From NCBI GenBank assembly GCA_013396915.1, contig VWZL01002834.1, positions 1,572,508 through 1,636,507 of the forward strand: DNA of 64,000 bases, read 5' to 3'. The stretch comes from Stercorarius parasiticus. Taxonomy: Eukaryota; Chordata; Aves; Charadriiformes; Stercorariidae. Shown here in pieces: positions 1 to 13,000 of the stretch (position 1 is the stretch's first letter; every line of letters begins with the position of its first letter). The notes under the pieces are model-generated. The model searched no databases. It saw nothing but the letters and a program-made list of their open reading frames with translations, and was not told the DNA's origin. A program made the position numbers and the translations under genes.

Positions 1-3000
1 TCTTCATCTCAGAAAGAAATCCTCAATCCATTCAAGTTGAAGTAATTCCAACAAGGAAAAAGAGCTCTATAATATACTAAAGTGAAAATTCACAGAAGAC
101 TAACTTTCTCCCTCTTGAGTGCACTTTCAAAAAGATGTTATTACTGAAGCTCAAGAGAAGTACTTGTAATCTGAAGAAAATGAAACTATGCAAACTTCAC
201 AGTTTCTTTCAACATTTTCACAGTGGCAGAGTCAATACCGTAGATTTAGTGCTTAGAGGTATTGCTGGCTAAAATTACATAGCAGGTTTATATAATGAAG
301 AGCTAAAGCCACAGCCCAGGTAAATTACCTCTCCTCTAACTTTCCCTCCTTAGACAGGGACAGAAGCAAATGCCTTTTTGGCTTTGCCACCTCAGCAAGC
401 GTGCTGCAGTGATACAGAGACAAAAACACAGAGGGCATATTACGAAATAGTGATATCCTGTTACATACACAGACAGTAGCTCAGCCTCAGCCCCAGACTC
501 CGCAGCAACTCCTTGGTGATTCTGCACTAAAATTACAAGTAGTTGCAAGCGTGAAAAAAATCTTCTCTATATATTGGTGCTAGCCCAGTCGCCCCCTCTG
601 AACTTATTTCTACCTAGTACAACTTCACTGATTGACTGCAGCACCAGGCTAGTAATTTACTTTGTGATTTCTGTTGGAGCAGTAGAGTAACCCATTTTAG
701 AGCCAAATCTAGCAACTATTAATTACTAACCTTAATAACTATTTTCAAAGTGCTTTCTTAAGTAAATAAAGGTATGCAATCACTCCATCATATCCCTGCC
801 TCTTCCCCACTACATTTTCAACCAATTTCATTCCAATTTGAGATACTGGTGGAAGTTTGCGTGCATTAATCCCCAGCACCACCTGTGCAGCAGCACCTGT
901 TTTCTGTTGGATTTGGGGTATATTCCTTTTTTTTCCCTTCAGGAAATCACATAATACTTTCCTCATGTTCCTTTATACTGCTGCTGCTGATAGAAGGAGT
1001 ATCTGGGTGATTATACCCAAATCCATCTGCAATGGCAACACATTAATCTCTGTCCAGTTTCATTAAAGAAGACAGGTCAGGCAAGGAAGAAAACACCTTA
1101 TAATGATCTCACAAAAGTAAAGTTTTCCAGATGCCCAAGAGCTAGCACCATATCCCTGCATACTGCAGCCTCACTCTGCAGGGCAGAAACAGCCAGTCAG
1201 ATAACTCTGAAATCAGCCCTTCTATCTCCCTCACCTCCCTGACCCTTTTTTTTTAAATGAGCATTTTCTTTACTAACTCGTGTCTGCCCAAGGAGCAAGT
1301 TCAGCCCACCACAAAACATGTCACAGAAGCTTTAAGCATTAGGAACCTTTTGTGACCTGAGCACTCTCCATGTTCTGCATCATGCAGAGCAGCACATGTG
1401 CACATATCCAGAGAAAAGAGCATCAAATACCACAGAAAAATCAAAACTATTGTTCAGCAGCCTCTCTATACCCCAAGCTACTGGAAGAGCTACTTCCTGA
1501 ATTACTTCAGCAGCAGCAAGACTGACGGCATGCAAAGGTTGGAAGAATCGATGCAGGAGACCTGTTCTGTAGAGGAATCTATTTGGTTTCCGATTGTTGG
1601 CCCAAAGCAACATTAATTTACAAGCCCTGGTTTCTACCCTCGGCAGAAGAGGTAGTAGGATACAGCCAGGATTGTAGTTAGCATGGACAGGCAGAAAGGC
1701 AGGTAAATTATTTCATTGTTTCATGCCTGAGCTGTGCTGCAGATATTCTGCGTGGTTTCTCTTGGGGGTATGGTTACTAACCTCTCCCATAAGAGGAAAA
1801 AATTAAGTGCTCACCTCTGAACCCATCCAAATACCTAAGCTGTCTTCACTTGAAAATCCTGAAGGGAACCATCTAGAATGGACTCACTTAGTGGCCTTTT
1901 TCCAAATCCTGTCTCATTTCTCCACATGTTAGAAATGAACCGTAAGGCCACTTTCATCCAAACGTGTTCTTTAGATCCTTTGGCTCTCACTTCATGGCTG
2001 AATGCAGTGTTTAATATACTATCATCAGCCCTAAGTGAGATTTGTGAAACTGTTTGCTCTTGCTCTGATCCTGCTGGTTCCTTCTGGAAGACCAATTTAT
2101 TCTTTTTTCTTTTTTTTAACGTCTCCATTAAAGCTTCATACTTCCCTCTTGCTCCATCACTTAATTATATTTGCTTTCTATAATGAAGAAGAGTCATTGC
2201 CAACAGTGGCAGTTCAGGCAATGAGTGCTATATCAGTTTTAAACCGCTATTAAGTTGTTACCACAAAGAGAAATGCACTGAGGTGACGGAATCTGAGTAA
2301 CTGGTGGTTTGCACAAGCACATCACATTTGTCTGCCTCAGGCCCCTGGTCCTGTTCCCCATGATTATTGTTTTAACTTGGAGCAGTTATTCTGGTTTGGT
2401 ACTTTTGAAATCACGGATTCTGTTTACAGGTTACCAAAATCCTGCTAGGAATATACACACCACCTCTAGTTTTTATAAAAGTCCTTCTCTATTTAAGAGC
2501 ATTTATTCAGAGCGGTTAGGGGAGTTCTCTTCAGAATACACAAATGCATGTTTCTGCAGAAATAAATTACTATCTAATGATTTCATCATCCAGACTGCTA
2601 CACCTAAATGAGTGGTTACGTGTATTCTGAATTCAGATAGATTTCTATTTATAGAGCATTTATTTATGTCTGAAATGCATTTAAATATAAATTGCAGTGC
2701 CTAATGCCAAGTTTTATAACATGTCATTCACAATCCATTAAGTATTTTATTACATGTATTGTAGAAGAGAGAAATTTATAGTCCCCATTTATAGTATTAA
2801 TAAGGAATGATGAAACCACACTAAAGATGTATTGCTTTTTGGTTTATGTGGAATTTTACTGTTAAAGCATAGCTACAAGTCATGTTTTAATGTTCTATTA
2901 TAATAAAAGACATGATCTGAGTGCTGTAATGCATGTAAAAATTAAAAGAAGCACTACTGAAACGATACAGGATTTCATATTCGGGCACAAACAAATACAG

Positions 3001-4049
3001 ACTTAGCATATTCTCAGTTGCTTTCTAAGTTGTAGTGCCATGTGGAAATAAATATTTATTTGTTCATTTGAAAGCATTTACCAGGTGCTTCATCACAGAG
3101 TACAAACAAATACTTCACTTTGTTTGAAAATTTGGAAAAAAAGAAAACACACACACAAAATTTATTCCTTGCATCCTTTTTAAAATTCCTAGGTCATCCC
3201 TCACCTAATGTGCTTCTTTTCCCACACTTTCCGACTGTCAAAGTCCGGAATCAGCAGGGAAATAAAGACTTTCCTCTCTACTTTTTTCTTAACTTACCAC
3301 TCCAAATTTCATTTCCTATTACTGGCTAGGAAACGATGACATGTTTGTGAAAAACATTTTCCTTATTTCTACTGTTTCTACTGTTAGCCTCTCCTGAGGA
3401 CAGTGTATCTCCCACTTGCTCAGTTCTCCCACTTGCCAAACAAGCAAAGAAGAGAGGAAGACAATCTTCTTTGCACATATAGGAGGGACAAGGTCATTGC
3501 TCTAATTAAAAAAACACAAACATTTCAAAAGCATCCAAAGCCAATGAACACTTTCAAAAAAATATTGCCATGGGTTTCAGTGATTCCCCCCCCAGCCTTA
3601 ACCAAAATCCTGAGGAAGAGGGAGGAAAGAGGGAGGAGGTAAGAGAAAGGGAAATGATATTTTTTTTTATTAGTCCAGGTTTTGATCTGAATAGTTATTG
3701 CTCTCCTGAATTCTATGATCTATGTCTTGCTAGCCCTTTCCAGAGGCTTTCACATTCATGAGTCCTCAGTCAATCCCTGCTCAGCTGCTGTTATTCCAAA
3801 CAACATGTATCTGAACAAAATTTCAAGCAAAGCATACCTGAATGGGTCTTTACAGAAGTCTCCGATATTAAATTACTTTCTCATGTGTAATTACTGGTTG
3901 GTTGTGTTTGGGAAACGGGAACCAAAACATTAACTCATGGCATTACCTATTAGTCTTTCCATTTTCTATCCCTGTAATAATACTTGAACGTCTCTCACTA
4001 GGACAGAAGGTTGGAAGACAGCATTGCCCTGAAGAAAAACACTTCATCC
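1..4049. other. AT-rich noncoding DNA, no gene seen
   Basis: No exon, RNA gene or intact mobile element is recognisable here. Open frames are about 100 codons or less, overlap on opposite strands and encode no domain I recognise. The part from about 2620 to 3110 is especially AT-rich, with many TTTAT and ATGCAT-type words; it is listed separately as a possible conserved noncoding block. A short A/CA-rich stretch lies near 3136-3160. The sequence is consistent with intergenic or intronic bird DNA. Confidence 0.6.
2620..3110. other. AT-rich block, possible conserved noncoding element
   Basis: This stretch is clearly more AT-rich than its flanks, has almost no CpG, has stops in every frame and contains repeated ATTTAT, ATGCAT and TTTAAAT words. 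It matches no repeat family I know. Unique AT-rich sequence of this texture is common in developmental enhancers of vertebrate gene deserts. That is an inference from composition only; alignment to other birds would be needed to show conservation. Confidence 0.2.
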
Positions 4050-4156
4050 CATGACAGAGGAAAAACAGAGGCAGAAGTAACTTGCTTAAAGTAAACCAAG
4101 TCTCTGTGACAAAGCAGTAAGACAATGCTGACCTCTGAGAGCACTATTTTGTAACT
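4050..4156 (-). mobile_element. MIR-like SINE relic, minus strand
   Basis: Read on the plus strand, this segment follows the reverse complement of a MIR-type tRNA-derived SINE core: a GAGGAAA..CAGAGGCAGAAGTAACTTGC stretch, then an A/C-rich spacer and a GACCTCTGAG block. These correspond to the MIR segment that reads as gaggaaactgaggca, then taacttgcc, then the cacacagc part, when reversed. Divergence is high and indels are present, so the insertion is ancient. There are no clear target-site duplications. It lies about 270 bp from a second relic of the same kind in the same orientation. The family assignment is by memory of the consensus, and a related amniote SINE is possible. Confidence 0.45.
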
Positions 4157-4427
4157 AATGTACAGAAATCCATCACTGTTTACTTAGAGATTTAAGAGGA
4201 AAGTACTCAACCCAGAAAGATCATGAAACATAAATCCTAGGATTTCAAATGTTATGGTTTTAAGAATATTTAAAGGTGATAAAGTAATTTTCCTAATGAA
4301 AATAATTTGAAGATATACCTCCAATTAGAAGAGAACTTTATAATATGAAAACATTAGAAGTTAAAATACACACTTGTGAATTTCACAATCTGATTTGTTT
4401 TTTTAAAGCATGAATCTTCCTTTCATT
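4157..4427. other. AT-rich noncoding spacer
   Basis: This is AT-rich sequence between two MIR-like relics. I see no open frame or motif worth naming. It could be unique DNA, or older insertion decay that can no longer be recognised. Confidence 0.5.
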
Positions 4428-4565
4428 AAGTAAAGCTGGGTAAACAAAGGCACAGGGAGGCTAAGCAAGCCACCAATCTTACAGCAAAGTAAACAAAACG
4501 ACAGAAAATGTACTGAAGTCCCAGATTTTAGCCATACACACTAACCAAGAATCCAACCCCTAGCC
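4428..4565 (-). mobile_element. MIR-like SINE relic, minus strand
   Basis: The plus strand reads gtaaacaaaggcacagggag, then CTAAGCAAGC, then a run matching the reversed MIR core (cacacagcaa-like region), and it ends with an acactaaccaagaatcc block. That end resembles the ctaaccactagacca box of the reversed tRNA-related head, so more of the SINE is kept here than in the copy at 4050. The fit is better than for that neighbour, but substitutions are frequent. The insertion is old and not lineage-specific. No RNA polymerase III B box survives in usable form. Confidence 0.5.
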
Positions 4566-7500
4566 TTCCTCCAGCTTAGCTACCAGATTTATTTTGGCTG
4601 TTGTTTACTAGTGATACTAACACTTTTTCAATTTTGCAGATAAATTCAGAAGGTAGGGAACTTTATCAAGATAATTTTCTTTTCCAACTTGTCATGTACA
4701 TCCTACATTTACGTAGTAGCAGACAACCTTTATTTTACGTAAAGACAAATATTATTGCTTACAAAGAAATTGTTATATGGAAATACATCAGTGCCTTCGT
4801 ATTGGTATCATCATGATAGCTACTTCAGCTCACACCATTAATTCTACTCTCCTTATCAAATTCCATTTATTACCCCCAGTTTTTAATATTTGAACTGTGT
4901 TGGTATTTTAAATTCCTTTGTCCAGTCTGCTTCCTCTCTGTTACAAGATGTCTTTGACATCTTCCAATTTATTTCCTCTCATGCTAAACTCTTGAAATCC
5001 ATTAGAAGTCTAAGCTATCCAGCCATGTGCTGACACCGATCTGTCTAGGAGAGGGCTAAAACCACAATTTAATCCTTTTCTGGGATGCATCTAACAAGTA
5101 GGCTGCTTCCTAAATAACTTAGCATACAAGAAGAAAAAGAAATTACAAAATCAGAAGAAACATACAAAATAACATCCAAACAGCAAAAAGCAAATAGGTT
5201 GGTTCACTGGCTACATCTCAATTTCCTATGTACACCATTCCAAACTTGGATGTTACAAAGCACTGAAATGAAAGCTGTGGAAATGAACTGCTTTCCTCTC
5301 TAGGTCCATGCAAGGTGCATCATAGTCTGGCAGTGATTTGTTTTCTCCCCTTCACTCCCCGCTGGCAGTGAGTATGGTCTATGCAGTAGAGATTGCACAA
5401 CCTGCATCATCCCAAACAGCTGCAGCTTTGTTTATGCTTGAGGCCAGTGCTTATAATCGCAAAGGCTTAATTAAACATCACCCCTGTGCACTTCAGTAAA
5501 TTCATAAAATACAGTGTACTATCTACAGTGTACTATCTACATTCTTCTGGCTAAGCTGTGCTTGGAAAAAGTAAAAGAAAACCTACATTAACCGCTTTGT
5601 CCTTGCTGATCTAGCAGTACCGTACTTTTAAACTTGGTCAAGTCCACCATCTTTCCCCAGGAAGAAAAGAGGCAAAAAGCTTGAACTGCTTCCAGAAGAC
5701 ACCCTCATGAGTCAGTGGTGGAGACATCTTGGGGCAATGTTTTTATCATCCTTTTGCAGCCAAAAAGTGCCAGAAGATAAGCTATTGAAATTCACAGTGC
5801 AACTCCTACTCCTACTACATTAAGCCAATTTCTTTCGTACTCTAAACACATCATGTCAGGCACAGGGGAAAAAAAAAAAAAGGATCCAAAGGATCAAGCC
5901 CTACAGTGGCAATCCTACTTCAGTCAGAGCTCAGGGAAGAACCAGGCGGGAATGATTTCTCACAAGGTGGGCATTAAACCTGCACAGCAGCAACAGCACT
6001 GAGAGAACATTCACATATCAGAGCAAAAGGGGTGTAGTTAGAAGTATCTTTCTTCTGCAGCCATGTTCAATGGTTTCTCTAGCTTAAATGAGAGAAAAAT
6101 AACCAATGTCATCAGGAACTACATCAGTAAAATGGAGGAAAAAAAAAAACTGACTCAGAACACAAGACAGAAAAATTCAGTAGAGAGAAACAATAGACGT
6201 TCTCTCTTGTGACACTCACAGAGGACCTTCATTCCAGTAGAATTATTATCAATGTACAAAATAAAATAAGAGTCAGGTCAAAAAGTTCTTTCCCTTTTCA
6301 CCACTGGTGTCAGGGCAAGAGGCAAGTTTTGCACAAACAGTAAGTGTATCTATTTTACAAGACACTCTCTAACATTGCATAGTTTTCATATATTTCAGCT
6401 CTAAAGGAGGAAAGTATTCATCCTCTCCCTTGGGTCTATCAGGACACAGATGAAACTGTTCATTCTTTTCAAGAAACCTAAAATCTTCTTTTAATCTAAC
6501 TAAGAATTCTGCTTCAAGAAATTACTCTTCTGGAAGGCTCCAGGAGCACAAACAAACTGTAATGGGGATCACAGAGAGCCTCCTGGGAATATCCTCATAC
6601 AACAACAGGCTCTCAATCAATCCCGCTGATAAACAAAGAGCTCTAACATAAGGGATAGTAAGAAGAAAGGGAAAAGCCAAAGTAATAGCTGCTATATAGC
6701 AATTTTCTGCCTTGGTGAGCCCTGGAAAACCAAGCATAAGTAACTTCAGAAGGCAGTCTCACCAGCATTTCAGATGCAACATATTCAGAGCTTTGACTGT
6801 AACCCTGCAGGTTTTTGCACGTGACTAGTCTCATTATTGTGATTAGAAATGCGTACCTAGGTACCAGTTCTACTCTACAAGAATAGAAATTTGCAGGATT
6901 AGTGTTAAGACAGCTGGACACACAAGACAGCACATAGATTAACAATTTTAATTTTGTATTCATTACTTAAAAAGCTCCTAACATCCACCAACAGAAGTGA
7001 GAATAATGGCTTCATCTGGCTTTTCAGAGCGTGTCTGACACGAGCAGCACAAGGGTTGGAGTCCCATGCTCCCCTTTGGGCCCTGGCAGGAAGGAGTCAC
7101 GAGCCAACAGCTGGCTAGCTGTTCTGCGCACTAGAAGAGACTCTCCCGTTTTAACCCCTCTTCTGCATCATTTTAGTTCTACGTCTTCCAATTAAACTAT
7201 TTAATTTTGGGGACACGTTAATGAGATACTTTCCTGCAGCTCTCTCAGGGGTCTGTCCTATACTTTAAAGATTCCCCTTGCAGGTCATTACCCTCAGAGT
7301 TGCACATGAATGAGAATTCTTGCGCTTGCAGAAGCCTACTTGTTCCCTTGAGTGCAACTGGCCTAATTCCCGACTCAAAAAAAACCCAAAACAACCTAAC
7401 ACCTCAGCCCAAACATTGCAGCATCTCCTGGGAGGCAATCATTTACTCATACACTGGGTGAGCTCCTTCATTTTCACAAAATAGGGGGATGTAAGTCAAG

Positions 7501-8704
7501 CGGGCAATCCCAAAGTTAGGTGCCATTTGTTGGTCATAACCATTTATAAAACTCAACATTTCTTGGCCCTTTGTAAGCATTTATACATCTTAAAATACAT
7601 AAGCACTTAAATCCCAGCCTCCTGATACCTCAACATCATCAACAGAACTCATTTTGTTTCTTTAAGTAGCTGCACATTGGTGGAAGGTATTTACTGGGAC
7701 CTAAATGCTCTTGATTGTTTGCCTTCTACAAGAAGAGTGTGTAATGACCAGAGGCACTAAGAAAAACCTAATTCTGTCCGAGCAAATCCCAACCTCCTTC
7801 TCATACCTTCGAATTCCCACTGTTACTGCTTTTCTTGGTTTACCGGTGGGGCCAGGGATCATACTTCAGACCAGAAAACAACCTTGTTAGCCAGAAGCCT
7901 GGGTCCCCAAGAAAACCATGTTAAATAAATATTAAAAGTTGGAGAGGGAAGGAAAGAAAAAGAAGGAAAAAGAATGTTAATATTCTTTTGCTGGAATGTT
8001 AAAAGTGTTGGCTTCTAATCAAAGCTACGTAGAAACACCTAAAGGTCTCTCCATTAAATGTTAAGTCCCCAAAAAAAGACTTCAGCTTTTGCCCTTGCAG
8101 CAAGTACTTTTTATTCTGGTTATTCTGCTTTTATTGATGAAAAATGTACAGTCAACTATCAAAAAATTACAACCCAAAGTATATTACTTGTGTCACCAGG
8201 GACACAGTTCAGAGCTCTCTCTTATCTCCTCTGGTTTCATTGCTTTCTGGATGCACGTTTAAGCCTGTCCCTGAGTTAGACTACTGACACGGGTGTTATC
8301 TGTACTTTCTGAAGAGCTGTTGTGATATCTATCCAGACTGCATTGATTAAGGGATGTCTGGACTTGAACATGATTACATTAAGGCAGATAATGGTCTTAA
8401 TGAGGAACAGATTTTATTGCTTTGGACATTTCTTTCCCTTCCCTTTCTCCTTACTTACAAGGCCAGGATGCACATTTCATTTATTTTTACTGAACAGTAA
8501 CAAACTTAGTTTGTAATTGAAATATGGTTTAAAGCTATAGAAAAGTGTTAAAGGGTTAAAAAAACATTTCCTAAAACTAGATTGAGTCTATATTTTAAGT
8601 AATGGATAATTAGTATGGTTGTACGACAGATTTGTTTTCTGCCTCTTCAAAAAGCAAATCACAGAAAGTACACGAAGAAAATAAGTAAATAGGAACCCTA
8701 TGCA
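4566..8704. other. Noncoding DNA, no gene seen
   Basis: No coding or RNA gene is supported. A 14-bp unit starting acagtgtactatct is duplicated in tandem at 5511-5538. A 13-A tract lies at 5869-5881, and another A tract lies near 6139. Open frames are at most about 106 codons (6643-6963, minus strand) and have no recognisable domain or plausible exon borders. Confidence 0.6.
5511..5538. repeat. Perfect 14-bp tandem duplication
   Basis: Two adjacent exact copies of acagtgtactatct. A duplication this small and exact is most likely replication slippage. It has no open frame or known motif. Confidence 0.9.
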
Positions 8705-8835
8705 ATCATAGAATTGCCTAGGTTGGAAAGGACCTTTTCAGATCACCTAGGCCAACCATCAACCTAGCACAGACATGGAAATACTTATCTTTTAGTTAAA
8801 CCAGTTTAGGAGCCTGTGGCACTGATATCTATGGG
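8705..8835 (-). mobile_element. CR1 LINE 3' end, minus strand
   Basis: The plus strand begins with aatcatagaattgcctaggt and continues with ttggaaaggacctttt..gatcac and then ccaaccatcaacc. This is the reverse complement of the CR1 3' untranslated end, including the terminal attctatga unit. Beyond 8775 the match continues weakly (agttaaacc, then a gtggcac block) to about 8835. Only the last 130 bp or so of the element were inserted, the usual 5' truncation of CR1. No ORF2 part remains. The first 70 bp are secure; the inner boundary is approximate. Confidence 0.85.
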
Positions 8836-10047
8836 TTGGCAAAATCACTGGGTTTAGGATATTATCTGAAAAATTATCACTTGACAACATATTAGCTATT
8901 TTGCTCTTTAATCTAGCATTATGCATATTACCTTTTGCAAAACATCATTAGCATACGCAAATGAAATGTTTAAGCTCAGAGACAGGAAAAACTACATCTC
9001 CAGTTTAGAAATGTAGGGAATTATTCATTGGCCAATGCAGAGTAGGCATGGAAGGAAAGGAAAGAATCGTGTAATTGCTTCCCAAGTCACACCTTCTAAA
9101 TAAAACAAAAGAAATCCCAAACCAATAGTGAATCAATGAGATTCAGGCACTGGAAGCATTGAAGTAATTTTTGGAACGGTGTAAGCCCATGGCTTGTAAG
9201 CTCCCACTTGTTCCATATTTAAGAACAGCTGTGCATGTGCATACAGAATATATTTTCCAAAAATATGTGCTGATCAAGTTCATAATTAAATGAAATGAAC
9301 AAATACTCTTCTAGAACTTTTTCTTTGCAAAAATTAGAAAACAACGTTTCAACTTTATGTTCCATAAAGAAAAAAACCCATACTTTTGCTTTCAGACAAA
9401 CAGGATTAATTCCTTACCAACAAAAGACTGAAAATACTGTGTATTATGCAATTTAGTGTAACAATGCCCATAGCTAAAATAAGCCAAATGGTGGGAGAAA
9501 AATTGTCTTTTGTTACAAACTGAAAAGGCACTGTATATTCGACCTGTGTTTAATCTTTACCATAGACAAATATTCCAAAGAAATAGTCTTAACAGCACTT
9601 TAGATGCCTAAGAAACAATCAAGCTTCTCAGCTGCTGTTCACATGCTGCTACTTTTATACAACTTTGGTTTCCACATATTGACTACTACTGTTTTTGGGT
9701 TTTTTTGTTTTAGAAAAAAAACAAAAACAAAAAGCACTCTGATATCATATGAAAGGAAATATTGTTTGAGAATAGTTTTTAAAAAGATTTTTGAGAATTC
9801 TTCTCTTTCTTGTTTAGGGACCAAGATGATAAAATAACCATAGACTATTTTCTAAACCTCTAGCTGCAGACATCCTTGCTCCGTTTCTGCTGTATATAAT
9901 TACTGCAAATTTTGAACAGATGACACTGAGGTCATATGGGGTTAATCTGATATATTACATGTCATTCCTCTATACAGATATCCTGCATCGGAAGCAGAGA
10001 GACCGTGTCTGATACTTGGAACAACTTCTCTATTAATACAATTATCA
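8836..10047. other. AT-rich noncoding DNA up to an assembly gap
   Basis: No gene is recognisable. At 9691-9734 a T-rich arm is followed at once by an A-rich arm, a low-complexity inverted repeat. The open frames that cross it on both strands (77 and 61 codons) result from that low complexity. The segment ends at the N run starting at 10048. Confidence 0.6.
9691..9734. repeat. Poly-T/poly-A low-complexity inverted repeat
   Basis: A gtttttgggttttttt-type arm is followed by an aaaaaaaacaaaaac-type arm after only a few bases, so the two halves could pair as a hairpin. It may be the joined tails of two decayed retroposons in opposite orientation, or simple-sequence drift. Confidence 0.6.
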
Positions 10048-10057
10048 NNNNNNNNNN
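10048..10057. other. Assembly gap (10 N)
   Basis: Ten undetermined bases. The right flank is G/T-rich low-complexity sequence (cgggggtgg followed by long T runs), which probably caused the break. The true gap length is unknown, since ten N is often a placeholder. Any open frame that crosses it is meaningless. Confidence 0.98.
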
Positions 10058-13000
10058 CGGGGGTGGTTTGTTGTTGGTGGTTTTTTGGTTTTTTTTTGAC
10101 AGTCAGACGTTTCTTTTCTTGAAACTTTCTGAAGTTTACAAACTTTTTGCCACGTAAGGCAGGGGGGATGCTGTTTAGATTAGGGGCTGGCTTGAATTTC
10201 TCCTGCAAAGCTTGCAGTCCCCACCTCACGGGGCTGAGGGAGCCATGGATGAGCAGGTAGCAGCTGCAGCGCACACTGCTCTGACACAGCTAGGGACCAG
10301 CCCCACCAGCGCCACCCCCTCAGCCACCACAGAGGGATGTTGAGGGCTTTGCCAGCACGGGATCCATCAACCTGTGAAGGATCTGGGAAAGCTTAATGGA
10401 GACCACAGAGAAGAAACAAAAAGGAAACTGCAAAGCCAGAATTAATTTTTCCGACTAAGCACTGAAAATTGCTCCTGATGAAAGAAGCTGTACTATAAGC
10501 AGTCACATCAGTATTTTTTACTCAGTTTTCATAAAATTCAGCAGCATCTAAGAAATGGTCTGGGCTTTGTTTCACATCAGTTGAGGGTTATTGTAGGATC
10601 TTAAATTGTATTCCTACTGCACTGAACTTCAAACACGTTCTGAAATTAGTAACAACCTGGATTTGTCACTTTATGTTTCTGAGATATACTTGCCTAATTA
10701 AACTTATTTTCTTCTACATTACTAGATAATTGCAAAGAAGTAAGCTCATATTGCACGTCTGAACTTTTAATAATCAGAGAATATAAATCACTTAGGAAAT
10801 AGAGCTATGCAGTTTGCACAAACCAAGATTTCACAGGGTCCATTTTACTCCCTGTCAGGCCTCAGACAGGTTCCCTTGTAAATCTAAAACCTGGGTAATA
10901 CAAAGGGACAGAATTCATATAGCAAATGGACAACACCATAATACACCAAACTCCAAACAAGCTGTTCTTCAGTGCTGTTCTGCACAGTTAGAATGACATC
11001 CCTTGTACTCCCTCTTTTAAGCAGTTCACTTGCACACTAAGAAAGTTTAGCCCAGGTTTCAGTCCCCTCCCCACTCCATCCCATGCAGAATTACTAAGAA
11101 GTTAAAGAGAAGGTGTCTTGCAGGGCTCCTCAGAGCAGCCACGTGGGCAACATTTATAGCACTCACACCCACATAATCCTGCTGGCATTAAGAGAAAATA
11201 AAACAGCTTGCAGCAGAGCTCAAGTGCTTCAGCCTCTCAGTACTTCATGTCACATACCTTTTCCACATTTCTCACTGTAGTATTAAAGATCCTTCTTCTG
11301 CAAGCAAGTCCTGCACTGCAGCCCCTGATAATCAGTATAATTTCCAACAGACACCAGCTCATTCCCTTCAACTGTAGTTACTCATGGCCCTACAGTGCAG
11401 TTTGGAAACCAGCAAATATTTCAGACATATTTTTAAGTCGCCACCCACGAGTAACCAACAAGGAGGATTATATTTTGCAAGCCTCCTTAGAGGTCATCTG
11501 TTGTCTCAGGTTTCAAGCAACCATACCAACTTTGGCAAGCCTGAAAGCAGTAGAGCAGAGGACATCCGATGTGTCTGAAGGATCACATGGATGCATCTCA
11601 CTCTCTGCATGCGCCTCCAGTAATTTCTCTCTGCACATACAAAAAGGCCATTTTTAGGGACAACTGGATGATTAGGACTGAGGTCCTCACTGTCCTAAAC
11701 AACCCAGCCTGCACAGCAATAGGCCTTTTGTAAGCAGGTGGACTTGGCACAAGAAATTTGGTTCATACTCTTCATCCAGACCCACAGACTCTTAACACTT
11801 CCTGAATGAGCTCTGGAGCCTCCTCTCCATCAGCTCTAGGAGGGAGACAAATTCCTAGATATGTGCAGAATTAAAACAATGCTTTTTAAAAACAACAAAA
11901 CCACACACATTACTGAGAAAAAGGACTTGAAAAGATAAATATGTTGTCCCCTAAAATGCATAAAACCAACATTTTCTCGGCCACCAGCTCAAATTGCAGT
12001 TTCAAAGTGTGACAAATGAAGAACGCACACAACCTTTAGTTTTAATAAAGTCCTTTTCACCTAAAAAAGTCTTTAGCCATTAAAATATGGAATGACTCTG
12101 GCAAAAGAGCATGAGTCAGCTCACTGCTGTCAAACTTCAAAAAGCCTTTATTTTATGTGTTAGCAACAGTAACTAGAATGCTGTCCTTCCAGAGTAACTG
12201 GACAGGTTGCAACACAATGGTCATCATATGAGATTTGTATGTCCTTCCCTCACTTCCAGAGGGAATGAAAAGGAGATGTGACAGACACAAACCATGGGAG
12301 CCTCAAATCACTGAGATGTGCCAAATGCAATGGGTACCCGGGCCATTCAGCCTCTTCGCATAGAGCTTGTATACATAACTACAGAAAAATCAAGGCTGTT
12401 TTGTGCCTGTAGAGGAGAAATAATTAACAAGCAGGTCTTGAGAAAGCCTCTAGCTTTCTGAGTAATTCTGCATCCTAATGTGAGTGCTAGGAACAATAAG
12501 CAGTGAAATAAAGGCAGCGGTATACTACATGAGCAGGGTGGTTTTTGCCTGAACTGGTAAAATGCTATGACTCAGGGAGACTCATCTTAAAACAAAAGGC
12601 TGATAAACTGGAGAACTTAAAAAGGCAGGGCCTCCATCAGGTAACTAACCATACACCCTAAGCTTGGAAACCTGTAAAGAATTACTGTTTTATAACTTGT
12701 TTGCTCTGCTCTTACGCTTCTGTTTTACAAGTAGGACTGTGGTGTAAGAGACATCGTTGCAGCGTGGGTCTGCCATTGTGCATAAGAAGAATTCCAGATT
12801 CTGGCATAAAGTCCGGCCTTTGGAGTATAATTATAGCAAGTGCCAAAATAGCTGTATCCTCAAGATCCTGATTTGAGAGAAACATGATGTTTTGTGCAGA
12901 TCAAATGTGACAGGTAAATGCTTCTACTTGGGGGACAGAGAGGGGCAGGGTGAGCCTGAAAAGGCCAAAGGCACAGGTAAACCCTGAGCTCTGACAAGAC

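Noticed and set aside
1648..1659. let-7d-like seed AGAGGTAGTAGG
   Set aside because: The match to the mature microRNA ends after 12 bases and no complementary arm follows within hairpin distance, so it is chance.
11208..11657. 149-codon open frame
   Set aside because: No recognisable homology and no supporting splice or promoter context.
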